Source of the DNA: Planctomycetota bacterium
Lineage (GTDB): Bacteria; Planctomycetota; PUPC01; DSUN01
Assembly (NCBI GenBank): GCA_016872875.1
Contig: VGYW01000315.1
Coordinates: 1 to 9,967 of the forward strand
Length of the DNA: 9,967 nt
Direction: 5' to 3'
Shown: piece by piece, positions 1 to 6,300 of the stretch
How positions within the stretch are numbered: position 1 is the stretch's first letter
Layout of the letters: the number at the start of each line of letters is the position of its first letter
Program-made: the position numbers and the translations under genes
Notes under the pieces: generated by a model
Seen by the model: only the letters and a program-made list of their open reading frames with translations
Databases searched by the model: none
What the model was told of the DNA's origin: nothing

Positions 1-2484
1 CCTGAGCATGCCTGGGGAGAGGATGCTGTTGCCCTGGACGGACAGGGTGCCGCCCTGGAGGTTGATGTTTGGGCCGCCTGCGCCGAGGGGCTTGATGCCG
101 AGCCCGCGGAGCGTGCTAGTGCCTGCGGGCCCGAACGTCGTGTCGTCGGCCACGATGGTGCCGGGGACGGTGTTGTCGAGGATCAGGGTGGTGCTGCCGG
201 TGAGGAGCATTCCGGCGCGGATGCCCTGGTCGTTCCAGGTGGTGACGGTGGCGGTGGCCGAGGTGCCGATCCTGTTCTCGCCGCCGCTGGTGGTGACGTT
301 GCCCAGTGCGGCGCCCTGGCTTGGGAGGGTGAGCGCGCTGCCTGGGGCGAAGGCGACCGAGGGGAAGGTGAACCTGGCGTTAGTGAGCGTGAGGTCGGAG
401 TTCCGCCCGAACGTCAGCGGCCCAAAGGTGGCGGTCCCGGCGTCCGTCACGGCCCTGATCACCGAGCCGGTCGTCTCCTCGGTCACTCTCACGGGCGTGG
501 TGCTCATGTTCACGGCCCCGTAGCCTATGCTGACGAACCTGGGGTCGGCGCCGGAGATGAGGACCTCGGTGTTGCCGCTGTTGGGCGAGAAGGTGCCGGT
601 GCCGTAGTCGTAGAGGCGGACGGGGGTCCAGGTGGCGTACATGCCGTTTCCGCCGCCGCCCTCGTAGAAGCCGATGAGGACGTCGTGGATGCCCGCGGTC
701 AGGTTGTAGAAGGGCGTGGCGTTGCCGCGCCAGGTCACCCCCTGCCAGAAGTTGTTGTCCACCACGGTGTTGCCGTCAATGAAGATCATGCTGCCGTCGT
801 CGCTGGCGGTGCGGAAGCCGTACAGCCCCGCATCCGCTGGGGCGATGTTTAGCTGGCCCCGCCAGAAGGCGTAGATGTTGTTCTGGTAGCCGGTGATGCC
901 CATGTTGGTGAACTGGTCAACGTCCGGCCCGTCGGCGCCGCCGCCGGCCGGGAAGTCGATCGAGCCTTTCGGCCTGCCGGCGGAGGCGGGATAGGAATCG
1001 TTTGCGGCGTTGAGCATGACCGTGTTGTCGGGGGTGCCGAGGGCGGCCAGGCGGGCCGTGATGCTCGCGTAGGAGGCGAACTCGGTCTGGGCGCTGCCCG
1101 TGCCGTAACGCTTGTAGTACATGCCGGTCAGCCCGGAAACCGTGGTCGTCGGCCCGTAGGCCACGAAGGTGCCGCCGCTCATCACGAGGTCGGCCGCGCT
1201 GATGTAGCCGCCCGCGCCCTGCGCGCTGAGGGTGCCGCCGGCGACGTTGACGCTGGAGCCTGCCGCGGCAGCGACGTTGGTGAGGGCGACCGTGCCGGCG
1301 CCGGTCTTCTTCAGGCTGCTGGCCATCGTGAGGTTAGTGACCGCGAGGTTGCCCTTCTGGATGTCCACCGTCGCGTTGCCGGACACGGAGAGGTTGGTGA
1401 TGGTGCCGCCCAGCTCGGTCATGCGCAGGGTGCTCTGGTCCTGGAGGGCCACGGTGCCGGCGGTGGAGTTGATGCCGTTGGGCAGGAGCAGCGTGTTGCC
1501 GAGAGCGACGGTGACCTGGCCGCCGGCCTGCTGGAGCCAGTAGGCGGCGCGCTCGGCGCGGTCAACCGTCACGATGCCGGCGTTGACCGCGGCCCCGACC
1601 GTAGCGTCGGGCAAGGTGGGCGGGCCGCCGAGCCAGTGGGACGTGGCCCACTCGGGCGCGGTCCAGTCGTTCACCGTGCCGTCCCAGGTCAGCGTCGTGT
1701 TCGGCGGGGGGACCTGGTAGGTGGTGGGGATGCCGTATTTGCTGGCGAGGTAGAAGCCGACCTTGTTCATCTCGGTGGTGTCGAGGACGCGGTTGTAGAC
1801 GATGACCTCGGCGACGTCGCCCCTGGACATCTCGTTGGCGCCCTGCCAACCGCCGACCTCGATGGTGCCCGGGGGCTGGACGCCGTTGGCGTTGCTGGCC
1901 AACTGCGCGCCGTCGCCCCAGAAGGTGTGGAGGCTGCCGGTGCCTGTGGCGGCGTAGATGTGGGGCTCGGTGCCGGCGGCGGTCGAGCCGTCAAGAACCC
2001 ACCCCTCGGCGTATAGGTCGTTGCGGGTGCCGCCGTGGTAGCCGAAGAGCCAGTTGCGGGTGTTTGAGCTGATGATGCGGCCGCTCTGGGTGCCCTCCAT
2101 TCTGGCGACGCCGAAGATGGTGTAGGGGTTGTTGATCTGGTTGCCTGCGGGCGTGGCCAGGATGTCCTGGCCATCGAATCTGACGACGGGCTTGCCACCA
2201 ATCCCGCTGCTGATGTAGGTGGGCCACCTGCTCGCGCCGGCGCCCCAGACGTCGGTCGCGTCGCGGTTCTGCGCGGACCTATCCTCCCATACATTCAGGG
2301 CCGTGCCGCTCGCAGGCGGCGACCCGTTGTTGAGCGGGTCGCTGGCGTCGAGCCAGAGGCCCAGGCCGGAGAGGTCAGTGGGGATGAAGCCGGCGTGGGC
2401 GGCCAAGGCGAGCGCCAGGAGCGCGGTGCCAAGGGCCATGAGGCGCAGGAGCGAGGCGTTCGTGCCACGACGGGCGGTAGACAT
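1..2484 (-). CDS. Large secreted ConA/LamG–PA14 beta-strand-repeat protein, 3' end outside window
   Basis: The frame is open without a stop for 828 codons from ATG at 2484 to the left edge. Residues 1-31 form a signal peptide: MSTARR, then a hydrophobic Leu/Ala stretch ending AAHA before GFIP. Residues 32-250 are a concanavalin-A/LamG-like lectin fold (GLWLDASD near the start, GKPVVRFDGQD in the middle, VAEVIVYNRVLD and ASKYGIPTTY at the end). Near residues 262-282 comes the TLTWDG…W…W opening typical of autotransporter-associated beta-strand repeat proteins, followed by Gly/Thr/Asn-rich strands. Residues 450-635 resemble PA14 (GMYYKRYG, SDDGSMIFIDG, GIHDVLIGFYEGGGG). More beta-strand repeats run to the edge. 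I saw no cysteine. ATG 2484 is preferred over an in-frame ATG at 2511 because only 2484 has a well-spaced AAAGG; the 2511 ATG lies in a hairpin. The role, inferred from domains, is carbohydrate or matrix binding at the cell surface. A PEP-CTERM tag is expected beyond the window but not seen. No enzyme active site is recognised. Confidence 0.9.
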   Translation of the reverse strand, partial: MSTARRGTNASLLRLMALGTALLALALAAHAGFIPTDLSGLGLWLDASDPLNNGSPPASGTALNVWEDRSAQNRDATDVWGAGASRWPTYISSGIGGKPVVRFDGQDILATPAGNQINNPYTIFGVARMEGTQSGRIISSNTRNWLFGYHGGTRNDLYAEGWVLDGSTAAGTEPHIYAATGTGSLHTFWGDGAQLASNANGVQPPGTIEVGGWQGANEMSRGDVAEVIVYNRVLDTTEMNKVGFYLASKYGIPTTYQVPPPNTTLTWDGTVNDWTAPEWATSHWLGGPPTLPDATVGAAVNAGIVTVDRAERAAYWLQQAGGQVTVALGNTLLLPNGINSTAGTVALQDQSTLRMTELGGTITNLSVSGNATVDIQKGNLAVTNLTMASSLKKTGAGTVALTNVAAAAGSSVNVAGGTLSAQGAGGYISAADLVMSGGTFVAYGPTTTVSGLTGMYYKRYGTGSAQTEFASYASITARLAALGTPDNTVMLNAANDSYPASAGRPKGSIDFPAGGGADGPDVDQFTNMGITGYQNNIYAFWRGQLNIAPADAGLYGFRTASDDGSMIFIDGNTVVDNNFWQGVTWRGNATPFYNLTAGIHDVLIGFYEGGGGNGMYATWTPVRLYDYGTGTFSPNSGNTEVLISGADPRFVSIGYGAVNMSTTPVRVTEETTGSVIRAVTDAGTATFGPLTFGRNSDLTLTNARFTFPSVAFAPGSALTLPSQGAALGNVTTSGGENRIGTSATATVTTWNDQGIRAGMLLTGSTTLILDNTVPGTIVADDTTFGPAGTSTLRGLGIKPLGAGGPNINLQGGTLSVQGNSILSPGMLR

Positions 2485-2492
2485 TGCGCAGA

Positions 2493-2497
2493 CCTTT
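2493..2497 (-). promoter_or_regulatory. Ribosome binding site deciding the start at 2484
   Basis: AAAGG on the minus strand lies 8 nt before ATG 2484. The alternative in-frame ATG at 2511 has no purine-rich element at a suitable distance, so this site supports the shorter N-terminus, which gives a compact signal peptide. Confidence 0.65.
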
Positions 2498-2503
2498 CGG
2501 AAA

Positions 2504-2518
2504 CGGGCCATAGGCCCG
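2504..2518 (-). promoter_or_regulatory. Small hairpin in the 5' leader
   Basis: CGGGCC-TAT-GGCCCG is a perfect 6-bp stem with a 3-nt loop, ending six bases before the AAAGG ribosome site. It lies inside the short leader predicted from the sigma-54 promoter at 2552-2567. It could stabilise the leader or affect ribosome access. It also contains the rejected alternative ATG at 2511. Function is inferred only. Confidence 0.4.
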
Positions 2519-2551
2519 GTAAGTGTAAAACCCGAAATCGCGTAGAAAGGA

Positions 2552-2567
2552 TGCAAATCCAGTGCCA
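2552..2567 (-). promoter_or_regulatory. Sigma-54 (RpoN) -24/-12 promoter
   Basis: The minus strand reads TGGCACTGGATTTGCA. Against the RpoN core consensus TGGCACG-N4-TTGCA, every specified base matches except G to T at the seventh position, and the spacing between the GG and GC elements is exact. The expected transcript start is near 2541, giving a leader of about 57 nt before ATG 2484. PEP-CTERM/exosortase systems are known to be accompanied by PrsK/PrsR, and PrsR is a sigma-54-dependent response regulator, so this promoter type fits the gene family. The activator gene is not in the window. Confidence 0.7.
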
Positions 2568-2673
2568 CCGGACCCACTGGGTGGAGGAATCCGGCTGGGT
2601 CGGCGATGACGCGGCGTTAGTGCTTGCCAGACAAGAGTTTAGAGCGATGGAACGGGTGGCCGGCGCGGAGGCT

Positions 2674-2701
2674 CCGGCGCGGCCCGGGAGAGCCGCGCCG
2701 G
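2674..2701. repeat. Perfect 10-bp inverted repeat, possible activator site
   Basis: CCGGCGCGGC and GCCGCGCCGG pair perfectly around an 8-nt spacer. A direct copy of CCGGCGCGG also occurs at 2660-2668. The element lies about 130-160 bp upstream of the transcript start predicted from the sigma-54 promoter, a usual distance for enhancer-binding proteins. There is no T-run on either side, so a terminator is unlikely. In such G+C-rich DNA a chance hairpin cannot be excluded. Confidence 0.4.
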
Positions 2702-2882
2702 GCGTCCGTGTTGCGCCCCGTCAACGCCAAATCCAGGTTCCTGCGACACTTGCCGCCGCAACCACTTGGTAAAGCCAGTGTTACGGCTGCGAATGAGCAT
2801 GTTGCTGTCCGGCAACGTCCCCGGTCGTCGCGTCCCTCCTCGTGCTCTGCAAGGCCATGTCGCGCTTTGGGTTACGGAGTGG

Positions 2883-2922
2883 GACGGCGACGTTGCGGGG
2901 GCGCAACGGCGCATCCGCCGTC
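2883..2922. repeat. Nested stem-loop (7 bp + 7 bp)
   Basis: The outer arms GACGGCG (2883-2889) and CGCCGTC (2916-2922) enclose an inner stem CGTTGCG (2891-2897) and CGCAACG (2902-2908) with a GGGG loop. Three more pairs (AGT/ACT) can form outside a GG bulge. The unpaired 7 nt on one side make a lopsided internal loop. No T-tract follows on either strand. It may be a folded RNA element or a protein-binding site. I recognise no known RNA family. Confidence 0.4.
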
Positions 2923-3064
2923 ACTCAGCCTCCCCGTAGCATCCCCAAGAGGACCGGTGCCGCCCCTGTTCGTATTGCTAGGCGCCTCGCGGGCGGAGCA
3001 CAATGGCCGCAGTCCTCGCCGCCTGTCGGGAGCGTGGCCCCCAGTCCTGGCGCCAGCCCCGCGG

Positions 3065-3106
3065 TCATTGTTGTGGGCCGGGCAAGCGTGGGACCCTCAA
3101 CAATGA
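3065..3106. repeat. Long hairpin containing one 12-mer repeat pair
   Basis: TCATTGTTG (3065-3073) pairs perfectly with CAACAATGA (3098-3106). After a single T-T mismatch, GGG pairs with CCC, giving 12 paired positions around a 16-nt loop. The right arm contains CCTCAACAATG and the left arm its near-perfect reverse copy, linking this hairpin to the repeats at 3228-3313. Confidence 0.5.
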
Positions 3107-3178
3107 GGGGGGAGAGAGCGGCGAGCGCCAGCGGGGCGCTTCATAAGGCATTGACAGTACGAGACATGCGTGGGCTCG

Positions 3179-3190
3179 GTCCCATGGGAC
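3179..3190. repeat. 12-bp perfect palindrome
   Basis: GTCCCATGGGAC is a perfect palindrome in the non-coding gap, between the two groups of CCTCAACAATGG repeats. It could be a dimeric regulator's operator. It could equally be chance, and no regulator is seen nearby. Confidence 0.25.
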
Positions 3191-3227
3191 ACCAGCCGCC
3201 CGGCGCGAAGGTGTGTGTGTGAGCGTG

Positions 3228-3313
3228 CCTCAACAATGGTAGGAATGGCTGAAATGGCCACCGGAGGCCGATCCTCCCATAGTTGAGGCTGTTTTTGAGA
3301 CCCTCAACAATGG
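3228..3313. repeat. CCTCAACAATGG repeat cluster, alternating orientation
   Basis: Direct copies of CCTCAACAATGG lie at 3228-3239 and 3302-3313, with a reverse copy CCATAGTTGAGG (one mismatch) at 3277-3288 between them. The reverse copy can therefore pair with either neighbour: with the first over 16 positions with two mismatches (3228-3243 with 3273-3288), or with the last over 12 positions with one mismatch around a 13-nt loop. The two folds are mutually exclusive. A TTTTT run at 3291-3295 follows the first fold on the plus strand, where no gene is seen. The cluster starts 65 nt past the stop codon of the right-hand gene. Confidence 0.6.
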
Positions 3314-3320
3314 CGCGCGG

Positions 3321-3351
3321 CAGCCCCGGAGCCGCTGGGGCTCCGAGGCTG
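3321..3351 (-). terminator. Hairpin after the stop codon of the right gene, probable terminator
   Basis: CAGCC then, after one mismatch, CGGAGCC pair with GGCTCCG and GGCTG around a 5-nt GCTGG loop, a 12-bp G+C-rich stem. It lies 26 nt past the TGA at 3380-3378. No U-run follows it on the minus strand, so it is either a non-canonical terminator or a transcript-end stabiliser, perhaps acting with the repeat hairpins just downstream. Confidence 0.5.
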
Positions 3352-3377
3352 CGACCCCGCGAGGCGTGAGAACGGTG

Positions 3378-6300
3378 TCACCTGGCTCCGCGTCGGCGGC
3401 GGAGGAGGGCGAGGACTCCGAGGCCCAGGAGGGCGATGGTGCTCGGCTCGGGGATGGCAAGGGCGGTGAGGCCGGTGAGGTAGATGCCCCAGCCCCGGCC
3501 GTCCGCGAGCACCTGGAGGTTCGCCGTGCTGAGGTCCCACAGGTACAGGTGCTGTGGGTCCATCAGGTTGCCGATGTCGATCGTGTACTGGAGCGGGTTG
3601 GTGGAGGCGTTCCAGGGCTGGCCTCCGACGAAGATGCTGTCGGCGTAGAAGATCTCCATCATGTTGTTCGAGAGGATGACGCCGCCCTCGCCGAAGAGGC
3701 GAAGAGTGAAGCTCTTGTCGAAGTAGAGGTCGCCATAGATCCCCAGGTCAGGGGGGGCAGGGTCGGGGTCGATCACGCCGCCCACCCGAATGCGGTCGTA
3801 GTCGGTGGGGCTCGTGAAGCTCCACTCGTAGACGAGGCCATCGCCGATTCTGAGGCTGCCGCGGTTCGTGGGGCCGAAGGGGGCGGGGCCGAGGACGAAG
3901 GCGGTGCCGGAGGCGGTGCCGGCGACTGTGACGCGCTTGTCAAACGTGATGTCGCCCGTCAAGCTGGCGCCGTTGCCGAGGCTGGCGGTGCTGAACCCGA
4001 CGGGCTGCGCGGCGGCGATGAGCTGGGTGCCTGGGGCCATGGTGAGGTCGCCGAAGCGAGCGGCGCCGAAGCCGCCCGACACGCCTGCGCGATAGAGGTT
4101 CTGGATTTCGGCAGGGGTGAGGACGCGGCCGTAGACGGCCGGCTCGTCGAGGAGGCCGCCGAAGGGGTTGTCGGTGTAGCGGGTGGAGCCGATGGTGAAG
4201 GGCTCATAGTCGGAGGGCGGCTGGAGCGGCCCGCGGAACTGCTCGGCCTGGGCGAGCTGGCCGTCCACGTAGATGCGCTGGGCGCGCGTCGTGGCGTCGT
4301 AGGTGCCGACCCAGTGGTGCCAGTTGGCAGTGTCGCCACAGACGGAGCTGTAGTACTCCTGGTCGTCGGCGTAGAAGGCGAAGGTGAACTGGCCCTGGTT
4401 TCGGAAGCCGAAGTGGAGGTAGCGGTCCGTGGTGTCGGCCGCGCGCTGGCCCATGATGAAGTCGTTGTCGGTGATGCTCCCCTCGCGCTTGACCCAGATG
4501 CTGAGGGTGAAGGACTGGTTGGCGAGGTCGAAGCCGGGGACCTGGACGTAGGTGTTGGCGTCGTTGAAGCGTATGGCGCCGCCGATGACGCCGCCGCCAG
4601 GGACCCAGGTGCCGTTGTTGACGGTGCCGTTGCGGTTGTTGCCGCTGGAGTCGGCGGCGGTGGAGCCGGAGGACTCGTTGAAGCCCAGGTAGGTGGTGGC
4701 GCCGCCGGGCGCGGGGATGGGTGCCGGGGCGTTGAGGGTGAGGGTGCCGCTGGCGACGTTGAGGGCGCCCTTGAAGTTGACGCCGGCCGAGGCGACATCA
4801 ATGAGGACGTTGCCCTGGGAGGCCAGGGTGACGCCCTGGGGGACGTTGAGGGAGCCGCCGGAGGCGACCGAGAGGGTGTTGTTGAGGAGGGTGATGCCGC
4901 TGCCGCTGGGTCCGGTGGCGATGAAGTTGCTGGCGTTGAGGTCGCCATTTACGGTGAGCCACTGGTTTCCGCCGCGGAGGTTGGCGGCGCCGCTGAGGGT
5001 CACGGGGCCGGAGACGGTTGGGCCGCCAGTGGTGCCGATGGAGTTGATGCGTGCGACGCCCGCGCCGCCGAGGGTGAACTGGGAGCCCGGGTCCAGGCGC
5101 AGGTTGCCGAGGCTCGGTATGCCGGCGGCCATGCCGGCATTGTAGAGCTGGGTCACGTCGGTCTGGGTGAGCGCGCGATTGTAGATGTAGACCTCGTCGA
5201 GCATGCCATCGAGCCAGTTGTTGGAGCCGTCGTTGGCGAACCCCATGGTTATGCTCGTCTGCCAGTCGTAGTCAGAATTGGCCTTGGCGCCGCTGGCGCG
5301 CAGCGTGCCGTCAATGTAGATCTTCTGGCCGCCTTCGGTGCCGCCGAAGGTGTGGACCACGTGATGCCACTGTCCGTCGGCCAGCGATAGACCTGATGTG
5401 CTGATGGTCTCGTTGTTCCAGGTCCGCACGCTGGCGTTGCCTCCGGTCAGGAAGATGTGCCGGTCGCAGTCTCCGCTTGTCGGCGAGGTGTGGACGCTGT
5501 AGATGCCGCGCCCGGCCGCATCGGCCTTGAACCACATGGCCGCGGCATAGGCCGTTTCGGAGACGTTGAGAATGGCATTCACATAGTCGTTGACGCCGTC
5601 GAAGTCCATGGCGCCGCCGACCTTTCCGGCGCCCACCCACGTTGCGCCGCTCACGGTGCCGTTAGCCCCGCCGCCGCTGTCGTCGGCACCCGGATTCGCT
5701 GCATTGTTAAAGGAATAATAGGCCTGCGGGCCGGCGGGAATGGGGGGGATGCTGCCGGCCGGGACGTTGAGGACGACGTAGCCTGAGATGGCGGGGACGG
5801 AGCTGGTGACGCGGAAGTCGCCGCTGAGGCCGACGCTGGCGGCGGAGGCGTCAATGGTCAGGGTGCCGTCGGCGATCAGAGCGCCCGGGCCGCGGAGGGC
5901 GGTGGTCACCGTGAGGTCCCTGGCCAGGGTGGTGGTGCCGCCCTGGAGGTCGAGGGTGCCGATGCGGGAGTGCTTGGAGATGCCGAGGTTGCCGCCGGTG
6001 ACGGTGACGTTGTTGGCGGCGAGCCAGTTGGCGTCATTCATGAGGTTTAGGGTGCCGGCCTCCACGCGGATGTTGTTGAGGTCCACCACGCCGCCGACGG
6101 TGACGGTTCCCGCGGTGGACTTTCGGAGTGAGGAGGCGGGGCCGATGAGCCAGGCGGGGGAGGTTCCGCTCTCGGCCTCGAGGGCGTATGAGCCGGCCGT
6201 GGTGCTGGGGTTGGTGAAGTTGAAGGCGCCGGCGAGGTTTCCGCCGGCGAGGCGCAGGGTGGTGCCTGTCTTGAGGACGGGCGGCTGATTCGGCCAGCCG

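Larger units (their letters stand above)
2485..3377. other. 893-bp non-coding gap between the two large genes
   Basis: No convincing gene is seen here. The plus-strand open frames in it (around 2395-2772, 2624-3106 and 2842-3222) are Arg/Pro/Ala-rich, overlap each other in different frames, lack recognisable domains and have no good ribosome sites. The gap instead carries a dense series of inverted repeats (2674-2701, 2883-2922, 3065-3106, 3228-3313, 3321-3351), a (GT)5 run at 3211-3220, and the sigma-54 promoter of the left gene. Together these suggest a termination region on the right and a long upstream control region on the left. Confidence 0.75.

Noticed and set aside
2520..2550. Sigma-70-like -10 (TACACT) upstream of the left gene
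   Set aside because: No matching -35 at proper spacing, while a far better sigma-54 match lies just upstream.
2485..2600. A cyclic di-GMP or other known riboswitch before the left gene
   Set aside because: The leader after the predicted start is only about 57 nt and none of the conserved riboswitch core motifs I know are visible.
2624..3106. A 160-codon plus-strand open frame in the gap
   Set aside because: Arg/Pro/Ser-rich, overlapped by open frames in other phases, no good ribosome site and no similarity I recognise.
3151..3179. TTGACA at 3151-3156 as a sigma-70 -35 box on the plus strand
   Set aside because: No -10-like hexamer at 16-18 bp, and no plus-strand gene follows.
3065..3313. 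A CRISPR array
   Set aside because: The repeats are only 12 bp, in alternating orientation and unevenly spaced, with no uniform spacers or cas genes.
3366..5390. A 674-codon plus-strand open frame opposite the giant gene
   Set aside because: Its translation is an Ala/Gly/Val/Glu-rich string with no domain, typical of the antisense frame of a G+C-rich gene. The minus strand here carries clear LamG domains and a PEP-CTERM tail.
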